From Acidobacteriota bacterium (lineage in GTDB: Bacteria > Acidobacteriota > Terriglobia > Bryobacterales > Bryobacteraceae), in assembly GCA_016201205.1 (NCBI GenBank), contig JACQDF010000165.1:1-40939 (forward strand): a stretch of 40,939 bases of DNA. The letters are read 5' to 3'. The position numbers were made by a program, and so were the translations under genes. Shown one piece after another: positions 17,997 through 26,653 of this stretch. Each line of letters starts with the position of its first letter. Position 1 is the first letter of the stretch. The notes below the pieces were generated by a model. The model worked only from the letters and a program-made list of their open reading frames with translations, did no database searches and was not told the DNA's origin.

Positions 17997-18857
17997 CCCA
18001 CGCGCTCGTTTCCTTCGAGACCCTCGGAGAGCCGTCCACGCCAGAATCCACCATTTCTCCATGAGCGGCAGGGATACCCGCCTGCGAAGCACTTCGTAAT
18101 CCGCGGCCTCAACGCGGGCCAGCAGGCGCGAGTACGTCTCGATCAGCGCGCTCAGCATCGGCTGCCCGGCTGGCTCGACCATTTCAATGAGCGGCAGCGC
18201 TTCCTGATAGTAGCGGCGCGCGCGGGCGGCTTCGAACTCGAGAAGTCCCCGCAAAGCCGGAGACACCTGTGCCGCGCCAAGATCACCGTCGCCAACGCCA
18301 AAGCGCGCCAGATCCTCGGCGGGCAGATAGATGCGCCCGTTCTCGTAATCCTCTTTCACATCGCGCAGGATGTTGGTGAGCTGGAAGGCGACGCCGCACT
18401 TCTCGGCCAGCGGCAGGGCATCCTCGGAGCGAAAGCCAAGAATGTGGATCACCGTGAGCCCGACCACCGACGCCACCCGGTAGCAATAGCGGTAAAGCTG
18501 GTCGAAAGTCTCAAAGCGTTGGAAATCCGCATCCGAGGCGACGCCGTCGAGCATCTGATGGAAATACTCGCGCGGAATTCCATAATGCGTGACGGTGGCG
18601 TGGAAGGCAGGCCACAAGATGTGATCCGGGAGCCGGCCATCGCAGGCTGCTTCCATCTGGCGGCGCCAATCGTCGAACGCTTCGCGCGTTCCGCGCTCCG
18701 GGCCGTCGCTCAAGTCATCGCACAAACGCATGAACGCGTAGATCGCGCACATGGCGTCGCGCCGCGGCCGGTCGAGCAGAAGAAAGGAGTAATAGAAGTT
18801 TCTGGCTCGAGCGCGCGCAATCCGGCGGCACCACGCGTAGGAAGCCTCCAGTGTCAT
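17961..18857 (-). CDS. hpnD: Presqualene diphosphate synthase HpnD
   Basis: This 298-residue trans-prenyltransferase joins two farnesyl diphosphates into presqualene diphosphate, the entry step to hopanoids. The two Mg-diphosphate motifs are RLCDDLSD (about residue 45) and NILRDVKED (about 170), followed by GRIYLP. The start is ATG 18857, overlapping the hpnC stop in ATGA; longer upstream frame is shadow sequence of hpnC. It is the last gene of the hopanoid operon. The C-terminal tail RGSEALSEPRA is encoded by the palindromic repeat, so it is probably a late addition and not part of the conserved fold. I assigned HpnD over HpnC by similarity and by its place after the other squalene-synthase-like gene. 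Confidence 0.92.
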   Translation of the reverse strand: MTLEASYAWCRRIARARARNFYYSFLLLDRPRRDAMCAIYAFMRLCDDLSDGPERGTREAFDDWRRQMEAACDGRLPDHILWPAFHATVTHYGIPREYFHQMLDGVASDADFQRFETFDQLYRYCYRVASVVGLTVIHILGFRSEDALPLAEKCGVAFQLTNILRDVKEDYENGRIYLPAEDLARFGVGDGDLGAAQVSPALRGLLEFEAARARRYYQEALPLIEMVEPAGQPMLSALIETYSRLLARVEAADYEVLRRRVSLPLMEKWWILAWTALRGSRRKRARGRGSEALSEPRA

Positions 18858-19795
18858 GCGGCTCTTGAAAACGTGATGCGGAGCAGCGTCTTCACCAGCA
18901 GGGCGGCGCGCTCCGTTCTCGAGATCGCCGGCCTGCTGGCGAGCACGTTGTAGTTCTGCTGTTCGATCTTTTCGAGAATCTTGAGCCCTCCCCTGCTGAA
19001 CAGCTCGACGTCGACAGCCAGCCGCCTGTCCACCTTGTCCGCCAGCGGCAGCCCCTCGAGAAACAACCGGCGTGCGCGCTCGACAATCTCCATCATCACC
19101 GCGCGGAAAGCCGGTGTGAACCGCCTTCCATACAGCTCGGCGACGGTGTAGCCGTGGCGCTCGATCACGTCGAGTGGAATGTAGACCCTGTCCTTGTCGA
19201 GGTCCACGGTGACGTCCTGCCAGAAATTCGCAAGCTGGAGCGCCGAGCAAGTGGAGTCCGAGAGCCGCTGTCGCTCGCTGTCGCGGTACCCGCACAGGTA
19301 CAGCACGAGGCGGCCGACCGGGTTGGCCGAATAGCGGCAATATTCGAGCAGCTCGTCGAAATTGCGATAGCGGAAGACGTTCTGATCCTGGACGAAGGCG
19401 CGGATCAGGTCGGCGAAAGGTTCGATCGGCAGATCATGCTTGCGGGCGGTTTCACGAAGCGCAACGTAGACCGGATGGGCGGCTTGGCCGGCGTACATCG
19501 CTTCGAGTTCTCCCCGCCACCAATCGAGCAGACGCAGGCTCTCCCGGGCGTCTCCGATTTCATCCCCGAGGTCATCGGCCCAGCGGCAAAAGGCGTAAAC
19601 GTTGTAGAAGTCCTGATGCAGGCGCTTGGGAAGAAGAAAGCTGACAACGTGAAAATTCTCGTAGTGGGCGGTGGCCAGCCAGCGTGTGTATTGCTCCGCT
19701 TCGGCCAGCGACCAAGGCTGTTCCGCTGTTTGCGGCCGGTAAACGTAATCCTTGGGGAGAAGGAAGCGCGCGTCCCGGCTCGATTCTCCCGCCAT
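18854..19795 (-). CDS. hpnC: Hydroxysqualene synthase HpnC
   Basis: This 313-residue squalene/phytoene-synthase-family protein converts presqualene diphosphate to hydroxysqualene. It shows the HpnC-type opening ending in HYENFHVVSFLLPKRL (about 40-57), the first acidic motif RWADDLGDEIGD (about 70-81) and the second NFWQDVTVDLDKDRVYIP (about 188-205). The aspartates for both metal sites are present. ATG 19795 begins four bases after the stop of the dehydrogenase gene, and its own stop overlaps the hpnD start (ATGA). The product normally goes to HpnE for reduction to squalene; no hpnE is present in this operon. Confidence 0.92.
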   Translation of the reverse strand: MAGESSRDARFLLPKDYVYRPQTAEQPWSLAEAEQYTRWLATAHYENFHVVSFLLPKRLHQDFYNVYAFCRWADDLGDEIGDARESLRLLDWWRGELEAMYAGQAAHPVYVALRETARKHDLPIEPFADLIRAFVQDQNVFRYRNFDELLEYCRYSANPVGRLVLYLCGYRDSERQRLSDSTCSALQLANFWQDVTVDLDKDRVYIPLDVIERHGYTVAELYGRRFTPAFRAVMMEIVERARRLFLEGLPLADKVDRRLAVDVELFSRGGLKILEKIEQQNYNVLASRPAISRTERAALLVKTLLRITFSRAA

Positions 19796-19799
19796 GGGA

Positions 19800-20840
19800 T
19801 TACGGGATGATGGCCGTCTTCATGTGCCCGTTGTGGCTCATCAAATGACGAAGCACTTCAAGCAGCTTGGTGAGCGGCTCCTGGCTGTTGACGAAATCCC
19901 GGGCGCTGATGTCGCCCCGGCTGACCACTTCGAGCGCCTTGTGGATGTAGGCAGGCGAGTGATGGAAGCTGGCCTTGCAGGTGATCTCCGAATAATGCAG
20001 CAGGTTCGTGTCAAGCGCAACCGCGCTGTCACTGGGGCAGCCGCCGAAGAAATTCACAACGCCGCCGCGGCGGACCATGCGTGCGGCAAGCTGCCAGGTT
20101 TCCGGGGTGCCGACAGCTTCAATCGAGACGTCCGCGCCGCGGCCGCCGGTCAGCTCGCGGACTCGAGCGGCGTGGTCATAAGGCTCCGAGGTATTCAGCA
20201 GATCGGTGGCGCCCATGTACTCGGCCCGGTCGAGCTGTGTTTGCCGGCGGCCTAGAGCGATCACGCGGGCCCCGAATACGCTTGCCAGCCGCACAAACAT
20301 CAGGCCGATGGGGCCGAGGCCAATGACGGCAATGGTCTCGACGCCTTCCAGGCCGCACTCCTCGAGGCCGCGCAAGACGCAGGCCAGCGGCTCAATCAGC
20401 GCCGCGTCCTGATAGCTGATGTGGGAAGGAATCTCATACAGGTTCTTCTCAACAATGCGCCCCGGAATGCGAATGTACTCCGCATAGGCGCCGTTGTTGA
20501 ACATCAAGTCCTCGCACAGGTTTTCCTTGTCGCGGCGGCAGTAGAAGCATTTGCCGCACGGGGCGGAGTTGGCCGCCACCACACGCTGGCCGGGTCGAAA
20601 GCGTTTGACCTTCTCGCCGGCGGCGACGACATCACCGGCCAGCTCATGGCCAAACAGCGCCGGTGGCACGATCATGCGGGCGTGATATCCGCGCCGGAAT
20701 ACTTTCACGTCCGTACCACAGGTGAGCGCGGCGCGCACTCGGACCAGAACGTCCTGCGGACCGATTTCGGGAACAGCAACCGGTTCGATCTGCAGGCTTT
20801 CCTTGCCGTACAGGACGGCTGCCATCATGTTGTTATTCAC
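19800..20840 (-). CDS. Zinc-type medium-chain alcohol/polyol dehydrogenase (hopanoid operon, second copy)
   Basis: This MDR dehydrogenase has about 346 residues. Catalytic zinc ligands are C41 (LTCGTD) and H65-E66 (GHE); the structural zinc site is intact in APCGKCFYCRRDKENLC. The nucleotide-binding turn is GLGPIGLMF. It resembles the sorbitol/threonine dehydrogenase class, which interconverts secondary or sugar alcohols with carbonyls. I chose GTG 20840 because AAAGGA lies seven bases upstream; an ATG at 20828 is an alternative, and the frame open from 20867 is inside the previous gene. It overlaps the previous dehydrogenase by 8 bases and lies 4 bases before hpnC, so it is in the operon. 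A role in hopanoid side-chain reduction is inferred from context only. Confidence 0.85.
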   Translation of the reverse strand: MNNNMMAAVLYGKESLQIEPVAVPEIGPQDVLVRVRAALTCGTDVKVFRRGYHARMIVPPALFGHELAGDVVAAGEKVKRFRPGQRVVAANSAPCGKCFYCRRDKENLCEDLMFNNGAYAEYIRIPGRIVEKNLYEIPSHISYQDAALIEPLACVLRGLEECGLEGVETIAVIGLGPIGLMFVRLASVFGARVIALGRRQTQLDRAEYMGATDLLNTSEPYDHAARVRELTGGRGADVSIEAVGTPETWQLAARMVRRGGVVNFFGGCPSDSAVALDTNLLHYSEITCKASFHHSPAYIHKALEVVSRGDISARDFVNSQEPLTKLLEVLRHLMSHNGHMKTAIIP

Positions 20841-21939
20841 TTTGTCGTCCTTTAGGGGGCTGAACAATTATTTTCAACGATTTGGAGTCCGGATGCAAAG
20901 CCATCTCAATCCCGGACCGGATTTCTTCCAGCGTAAGCCGGTGAGAGATGAGGTCTTCGACCGGCAAGTGACCTCCAAAAACGAGCCGTGCGGACTCGGA
21001 TTGCAGGTCCAGGTCGGCGCTGTAGACGCCGTATAAAACCCTCTCCTGCTTGCAGATGTCGGCGCCGGACAGCTCGATTCTCTCGCTGTCCGAGGTCTGG
21101 GCGAACAACAGGATGCGGCTGCCAGGGCGGCTCGCCCGGACCGCCTGCTCGACAATCCGCGGAGCTGACACGCAAACAAGCACCGCATCCGCGCCCCTTC
21201 CATGCGTCACGGCCGCGACCTCTTTGTCCACCTGGACCTGGCGCGGGTCGTGGGAGGCATTGGCGCCGAATTTCAGCGACAGCTCCCGCCGCGGGGCGAT
21301 GGTGTCCGTTGTCACGATGCGAGCGGCGGGGAACTTGTGCCGGACCAGCATCGTGAAGATCAGCCCAATGGGGCCTTGTCCCAGAATCAGCACCGTATCC
21401 TCGGGATCGAGCGCCGCTTGATGCACCGCCTTGAGGCAGGTGTTCACCGGCTCGACGAACGAGGCCCGGTCGTAAGAAACACCCTCGGGGATCTTTTCAA
21501 CGCCCCGGCGCACGATCCAATCCTTGACACACACGTATTCAGAAAAGCCGCCGCCGGCGGGTTCGAAGCCGGCGGTAATCCCTACCTTCAGGTAGCCCGC
21601 GCATTGTGCATACAGCCGGCGCCGGCAGTAGAAGCAATCCTGGCAGGGCACATGATGGAAAGCCGCCACCCGATCCCCAGCCGCGAAGCCGCCGGCGCCG
21701 CCGCCCACGGCCACCACCATGCCGGCCGTCTCGTGGCCGTACACGCGGGGAGGAGGTTGCAGGCCGTACTCTATCTTTTTCAGATCCGTGTGGCAGATTC
21801 CGCAGCTTTCCACCCGCACCAGCAGTTCACCGGGACCAATCCGGGGCGTTGCAATTTCTTCGACAGCGACAAGTCCCTTGCCGCGGTAGACGGCGGCGCG
21901 CATGGTGGGCGGGATGTGGTTAGAAGCGGCAGCCGTCAA
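20833..21939 (-). CDS. Zinc-type medium-chain alcohol/polyol dehydrogenase (hopanoid operon, first copy)
   Basis: This 368-residue MDR dehydrogenase has catalytic zinc ligands C46 (SCGICHTD) and H69-E70 (GHE), structural zinc cysteines C99, C102, C105 and C113, and the NAD(P) turn GQGPIGLIF. It differs enough from the following dehydrogenase that the two are probably not a recent duplication. The start is TTG 21939 with AGGAG about six bases upstream, overlapping the hpnG stop by 20 bases; a shorter start at ATG 21903 (MRAAVYRG) is possible. Family reactions are alcohol/aldehyde or polyol/ketose conversions. Its place directly after hpnG, whose product is ribosylhopane with a reducing sugar end, suggests it acts on the hopanoid side chain. 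Confidence 0.87.
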   Translation of the reverse strand: MTAAASNHIPPTMRAAVYRGKGLVAVEEIATPRIGPGELLVRVESCGICHTDLKKIEYGLQPPPRVYGHETAGMVVAVGGGAGGFAAGDRVAAFHHVPCQDCFYCRRRLYAQCAGYLKVGITAGFEPAGGGFSEYVCVKDWIVRRGVEKIPEGVSYDRASFVEPVNTCLKAVHQAALDPEDTVLILGQGPIGLIFTMLVRHKFPAARIVTTDTIAPRRELSLKFGANASHDPRQVQVDKEVAAVTHGRGADAVLVCVSAPRIVEQAVRASRPGSRILLFAQTSDSERIELSGADICKQERVLYGVYSADLDLQSESARLVFGGHLPVEDLISHRLTLEEIRSGIEMALHPDSKSLKIIVQPPKGRQSE

Positions 21940-22624
21940 GGAACTCTCCTAATCGCGCTGCCGCCAGGCGGCAGTTGCGCTCGAAGCGAAGCAGCGCGGG
22001 GACGCGGGTCAGCGGACGTGTGAATGCCGCGCGGGCAATGGCGGCGCGGCCGAGGCGGCCCTCAGGCGTGCGGCAGGCATTGAAATCGAGCGGCAGAGAC
22101 TCATCGGCCGGATCGCTCACCACGCGGATGCAATAGAAGGGAACACCCGCCTGAGACGCCGCACCGGCAACGCCGGCGGCTTCCATCTCGACGGCGCAGG
22201 CGCCGGAATCGAACAGACGCCTCTTTTCTTCAGCGCTGGTGGCCACACGGTCGATGCTGAGAACCGGGCCGTGGAAGGCGGAAGGGGCCTTCGCGGGCGC
22301 CTGCGCCGGAAAGCGTTCCGCGGACAGCGCGGAGCGGACTTCCGTGGCAACCACCACATCACCAAGGGCGAGAGCCGGTTCGAGCCCTCCGCAAAACCCG
22401 GTGCTGATGACCGCGTCTACCTGCTCGCGGTCGAAGGCGGCCTGGACCGCGGCCGCAGCGAGCTTCGGACCGGGGCCGTTGGCTACCAGGGCGACGCGCT
22501 GTTTGTTCCAGGAATGGACGGCGGAGAATTCGACAGGCCAATCCAGGCGGCCGGCGGGCGTCCAGCGGTTGCGCAAGCCTTCGAATTCCATTTTTTCCGC
22601 AGCCACCATCACAATGATCCCCAC
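21920..22624 (-). CDS. hpnG: Adenosylhopane nucleosidase/phosphorylase HpnG
   Basis: This 234-residue member of the nucleoside phosphorylase/MTA-SAH nucleosidase fold is the hopanoid-associated type. It removes adenine from adenosylhopane, giving ribosylhopane or its phosphate. Visible family elements are the glycine-rich VISTGFCGGLEPALALGDVVVAT (about 73-95), the nucleoside-binding VEMEAAGVAGAA (about 145-156) and the late VVSDPADES (about 169-177) with the catalytic aspartate. The start is GTG 22624 directly after the hpnA stop with no gap. Position next to hpnA and hpnH supports the assignment over a general purine nucleosidase. Confidence 0.9.
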   Translation of the reverse strand: MGIIVMVAAEKMEFEGLRNRWTPAGRLDWPVEFSAVHSWNKQRVALVANGPGPKLAAAAVQAAFDREQVDAVISTGFCGGLEPALALGDVVVATEVRSALSAERFPAQAPAKAPSAFHGPVLSIDRVATSAEEKRRLFDSGACAVEMEAAGVAGAASQAGVPFYCIRVVSDPADESLPLDFNACRTPEGRLGRAAIARAAFTRPLTRVPALLRFERNCRLAAARLGEFLDGCRF

Positions 22625-23599
22625 TCAGCAATATCCATTCGCGCGAAACCATTCGACTGCGCGTTGAAGCGCGCCATCGACGGGCGCGGGGTCGAATCCC
22701 AGTTCCCGTTTCGCCTTTTCGCAGGAAACGAACATTTTCTTGCGTGCCATGCGCACGCCGGCGAGCGGCGCGCGAGGCTCAACGCCGGTCAGGTACGCCC
22801 AGCCCGTGCTGAACAAGCCGATTCCATAGGCGGCTGCATACGGGATCCGGGCTTTGGGCGCAGGACGCCCGCACAGCGGCGCCAACCGCTCGAGGATCTC
22901 CCGCAATGTCAGGTTCTGACAGCCAAGGATATAGCGCTCGCCCGGCTTCCCCTGTTCGGCGGCCAGCAGGTGGCCGCGGGCGACGTCGCGGACGTCGACG
23001 AGATTGAGCCCCGTGTCTACATAAGCGGGCATCCGGCCGTTCATGAAATCAAGAATGATCTTCCCTGTTGGCGTTGGTTTAACATCGCGGTCCCCGACCG
23101 GCGCCGTGGGGTTCACAATCACCACCGGCAAACCGCGCCGCGCACAGCCGGCGGCCGCCTCTTCAGCGAGGAACTTCGACCGCTTGTAGGCGCCTTGCAT
23201 GTCGGCCAGACTTACCGGCATGGTCTCATCTCCGATCCCGTTCTTCGGGACGCCGATACAGCCGACGGTGCTCGTGTAAATGACGCGCTCGACACCGGCA
23301 CGGAGGGCCGCTTCCAGCACGTTGCGCGCGCCATCGACGTTGGAGCGATAGATTTCCCGGGAGTCCCTGGCCCAGAGGCGGTAGTCGGCCGCCACGTGGA
23401 AGACAGCGGAGCAGCCGGCGACGGCGCGCTCGACCGAAGAGGGGTCGCGCAGGTCGCCGGAGACGGTCTCGACATCCAGCTCGAGGGCGCGGCTCGAAGA
23501 GCGGACCAGCGCCCGGACCCGCTCGCCGCGCCGAACCAGTTGATCTGCCACATGCCAGCCAACAAAACCTGTTGCTCCCGTAACCAGGATCGGCTTCAC
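22625..23599 (-). CDS. hpnA: Hopanoid-associated SDR sugar epimerase HpnA
   Basis: This 324-residue extended short-chain dehydrogenase has the NAD motif GATGFVG (about 7-13) and active-site residues S-T-S in YTSTVG and Y138-x-x-x-K142 (AYKRSK). HpnA is linked to hopanoid clusters across many bacteria; its exact substrate is not settled, and a role in side-chain sugar chemistry is usually assumed. The start is GTG 23599, 13 bases after the hpnH stop, and the gene runs directly into hpnG. Length and motifs are normal. Confidence 0.9.
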   Translation of the reverse strand: MKPILVTGATGFVGWHVADQLVRRGERVRALVRSSSRALELDVETVSGDLRDPSSVERAVAGCSAVFHVAADYRLWARDSREIYRSNVDGARNVLEAALRAGVERVIYTSTVGCIGVPKNGIGDETMPVSLADMQGAYKRSKFLAEEAAAGCARRGLPVVIVNPTAPVGDRDVKPTPTGKIILDFMNGRMPAYVDTGLNLVDVRDVARGHLLAAEQGKPGERYILGCQNLTLREILERLAPLCGRPAPKARIPYAAAYGIGLFSTGWAYLTGVEPRAPLAGVRMARKKMFVSCEKAKRELGFDPAPVDGALQRAVEWFRANGYC

Positions 23600-23612
23600 A
23601 CGCCTTGACAGC

Positions 23613-24722
23613 TTACCGCAACATCCAGGTCAGCAGCCGGAAGGAATCGGTCATCTTTGCGTTGATGCCGAGGGCCGCCGACGGTTCAAATCCGCAGTGC
23701 ACCATGCAGTGATCGCAGCGCGGATCATTTCCCGGGCCATAGTGATCCCAGGGTGTAGTGGTCATCAATTCCTCGAACGTCTCATAATGCGCGTCCGTGA
23801 TGAGATAGCACGGGCCTTTCCAGCCGCGCACGTTGTAGGTGGGGTTTCCCCAGGCGGTGCAGGGCAGCTCCCGCTTGCCTTGCAGGAAGTCCGCGTAGAC
23901 GGGCGTCGTCTGCAATGGGAATTTCCTGGCAAGCCGGTCGATTTGCGAAAACTTCTCCCGGATATCCTCCCGAGTGAGGAATATCTCACGCTGGTTCACA
24001 GCGGAATACCCGTAGGCGGGCGAGATGGTGTGCCCGTCGACTCCGAACCCGCGCAGGTATTCAAATAACTGCTCGATTTCCTTCATATCGGTCTCTTTGT
24101 AAACCGTGGTGTTGGTGACCACCTTGAATCCGGCGGATTTGGCGGACTGAATGGCCTGGATGGCCTCCTGGAAGACGCCTTTGCGCTCGACGGCGAGGTC
24201 GTGGTTCTCTTCCATGCCGTCGAGGTGGACGTTGAAGAAGAACTGCTCGCGCGGCTGGAATTCCTTGAGCCTCCTGACGAGGAACATGCCGTTGGTGCAG
24301 AGGTAGCAGCTCCGGCCACGCGCCAGGATGCCCGCCACCAGCGGCCCGATTTCGGGGTACAGCAGCGGCTCACCTCCGCAGATGGAGACCATCGGGGCGC
24401 CGCACTCGTCGACGGCGTGCAGGCACTGGTCGAGCGGGAGTTTTTGCGTGATGCTGGATTCGTACTCACGGATGCGGCCGCAGCCGGTGCAGGTGAGATT
24501 GCAGGTGTGCAGAGGCTCGAGCATCAGCACCAGCGGAAAGCGCTGGTGCATCATCGGATGCCGGGTGCGGGCTTTGGCGGTGTCGACCGTGTAGATGATC
24601 TTGAAAGGGTTCGAAGAATCATCGGACGCCGGTTTGTTCACCTGCCATTCCGGCCGGGGCCGCAGCTTGTTCTTCACAATGTAGCTGGCCATGCCGGCCG
24701 TCATCGAGAGAGGGAACTTCAT
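23613..24722 (-). CDS. hpnH: Adenosylhopane synthase HpnH (radical SAM)
   Basis: The 369-residue radical SAM enzyme adds the 5'-deoxyadenosyl radical to diploptene, forming adenosylhopane, the first step of C35 hopanoid side-chain synthesis. The 4Fe-4S site is C74-x3-C78-x2-C81 (CNLTCTGC), followed by the SAM-binding GGEP (about 115). The C-terminal DUF3463-type part has further cysteines (CDHCMVHCGFEP, about 338-350). The start is ATG 24722, where the shc stop overlaps in ATGA; the longer upstream frame is shadow sequence of shc. Order shc-hpnH-hpnA-hpnG matches known clusters. Confidence 0.95.
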   Translation of the reverse strand: MKFPLSMTAGMASYIVKNKLRPRPEWQVNKPASDDSSNPFKIIYTVDTAKARTRHPMMHQRFPLVLMLEPLHTCNLTCTGCGRIREYESSITQKLPLDQCLHAVDECGAPMVSICGGEPLLYPEIGPLVAGILARGRSCYLCTNGMFLVRRLKEFQPREQFFFNVHLDGMEENHDLAVERKGVFQEAIQAIQSAKSAGFKVVTNTTVYKETDMKEIEQLFEYLRGFGVDGHTISPAYGYSAVNQREIFLTREDIREKFSQIDRLARKFPLQTTPVYADFLQGKRELPCTAWGNPTYNVRGWKGPCYLITDAHYETFEELMTTTPWDHYGPGNDPRCDHCMVHCGFEPSAALGINAKMTDSFRLLTWMLR

Positions 24723-26653
24723 GCGCTTGTCCTCAGTGTCATTTCCTTTTCGTTCAAGAATGCGGAGAGCGCCAGCGTAGGGAAAGAGTTCCGATACGAG
24801 TGATACGTCAGATAGAACACGCGAGGGAACCCGGTGCCGGTGGACAGAGCTTCGTCCCACGTGCCATCGGCCCTCTGGGTCTCGATGAGATACTCGATGC
24901 CTTTGCGGATGCTTTGGCTGGTGGTGTCGCCGGCGGCCATGAGGCCGAGGATGGCCCACGCCGTCTGAGAAGCGGTGCTGGGCGCGGCCACGAAGGTGTT
25001 TTCGTCATAGCCTGCGCAGCTCTCGCCCCAGCCGCCATCGGCATTCTGAACGGCGCGGAGCCATTCGGCGGCGCGAAGGATGTAGGCCTCGCGATCACTT
25101 TCTCCAGCCGCGCGCAGGCCGCGCAGCGCCAGAAACGTTCCGTAGATGTAATTGACCCCCCAGCGGCCATACCAGCTTCCGTCGGCCTCCTGCGTGCGGA
25201 TCAGATACCCGACGCCGCGCCGGATGGCGGGATCAGCAGGCGGAATGCCATGCACGACCAGCGCCTCGACCACACGGCCGGTGATGTCGGGACACGCCGG
25301 GTCGAGCATCGCGTTGTGGTCCGCGAAGGGGACGCACGCCAGCGGCTGGCAGTCGTTATCGACATCGAAGGCGGCCCAGCCGCCGTTTTTCGACTGCATG
25401 GCGAGCAGCCAGCGGACGGCGCGGCGTGTGCATTTCTGCTGGGCGGCGCTGCTGGAAGCGCTGGCGTGGCCGAGAGCGAGCAGCACCATGGCGGTGTCGT
25501 CGATATCCGGATAGAACTCGTTGGCAAACTCGAAGTACCAGCCGGAGGGCTCGACATCAGGGCGCTTGACGGACCAATCGCCTTTGCGGCGGACTTCCTT
25601 AGTGAGAAGCCAGTCCGCGGTGACGCGCAGGGCCTCGGGCGGCGCCAGTCTCGATTCGCCGGCGGCGAAGGCGGCGATAGCCGTGTCCCAGACGGGCGAG
25701 AAACAAGGCTGGAAGAAGAAGCGCTTTCCGTCATCCACCATGAGGTTGTCAAACTGGCGCCGGGCTTCGATGTGATCCGGATGATCGCGCGGGACGCCGA
25801 GCACATCCAGGGCCAGGATGAGGTACTGCATGGGCGGATAGATGGCCGCCAGTCCGTCGGAATGCTGTGTCCGCTCCAATGCCCAGGCAAGAGCTTTCCG
25901 CATCGCGTGCCGGCGAATTCTTTTCGAGCCGTACCGCTCCCAAAGCTTCAGCGCACGGTCGACGACCAGAAAGAAATTCTTCCAACTGAAGAATCTGGAG
26001 TCCCTCGGAAAAGCAAAGCTGACGCCGGGCGCATGGATTTCATCCAGATGGAAGCCCTCCGGGACGGGACGCATCGGATTGGCGGCGTGTGCGATCGAGA
26101 GCGGAAGAACAATCGCTCGCGTCCAGGCGGACATCTCGTAAATGAGATTGCCGAGAAGGATGATTTCGGGAGGAATGGCCGGAGTATGCTCGCGAGGATA
26201 GAGACCAAAGAGGCTGAGATTGACTTTGACGTAGCTGTTGGCGCGCTGGAGACCGCCGAGAGCGAGGATGCGCTCACGCAGGCGGGACATGCGCGGAGCG
26301 TCCACGCCAACGCCGGCCACCTTCAGCGCGAAGTAGGCTTTGATGCTGGCGCTGATCTCGGAAGGGCCCTTGGAGTAAATGTTGAAGCCGCCGTCGGGCA
26401 ACTGGCGCTCGAGGATCGAGCGGACGGCCTTGTCGACGAGGGACCGGGTGGGCGGATTCCAATGTTTGCCCTGGGGTGGATAGAGCCAGAGTTGCAGAAG
26501 GATGTAGTCGGACTCGAGAGTCGAGTCGGCGGTAAGCTCTGCCGACCAGTAGCCTTCCGGACGCCGCATGCCGACCAAAGCCTCGACAGCGCGGCGGGCG
26601 CTTTGAGCAGTCTGCGCCAGCAACTCGTCAGCAACCTGGAGACTGGAGATCAT
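24719..26653 (-). CDS. shc: Squalene-hopene cyclase
   Basis: This 644-residue class II triterpene cyclase turns squalene into hopene or hopanol. It is a monotopic membrane enzyme with two alpha-barrel domains. The catalytic acid motif DxDD is D383-I-D-D386 in YPDIDDTAM. Several QW repeats are visible, for example DGSWYGRWGVNYIYGT (about 500-515), GGWGESC (about 545) and RADGTWDE near the end. The GCxGF-like central part and length are normal for the family. The start ATG 26653 overlaps the ispH stop in ATGA and its own stop overlaps hpnH in the same way. Confidence 0.96.
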   Translation of the reverse strand: MISSLQVADELLAQTAQSARRAVEALVGMRRPEGYWSAELTADSTLESDYILLQLWLYPPQGKHWNPPTRSLVDKAVRSILERQLPDGGFNIYSKGPSEISASIKAYFALKVAGVGVDAPRMSRLRERILALGGLQRANSYVKVNLSLFGLYPREHTPAIPPEIILLGNLIYEMSAWTRAIVLPLSIAHAANPMRPVPEGFHLDEIHAPGVSFAFPRDSRFFSWKNFFLVVDRALKLWERYGSKRIRRHAMRKALAWALERTQHSDGLAAIYPPMQYLILALDVLGVPRDHPDHIEARRQFDNLMVDDGKRFFFQPCFSPVWDTAIAAFAAGESRLAPPEALRVTADWLLTKEVRRKGDWSVKRPDVEPSGWYFEFANEFYPDIDDTAMVLLALGHASASSSAAQQKCTRRAVRWLLAMQSKNGGWAAFDVDNDCQPLACVPFADHNAMLDPACPDITGRVVEALVVHGIPPADPAIRRGVGYLIRTQEADGSWYGRWGVNYIYGTFLALRGLRAAGESDREAYILRAAEWLRAVQNADGGWGESCAGYDENTFVAAPSTASQTAWAILGLMAAGDTTSQSIRKGIEYLIETQRADGTWDEALSTGTGFPRVFYLTYHSYRNSFPTLALSAFLNEKEMTLRTSA

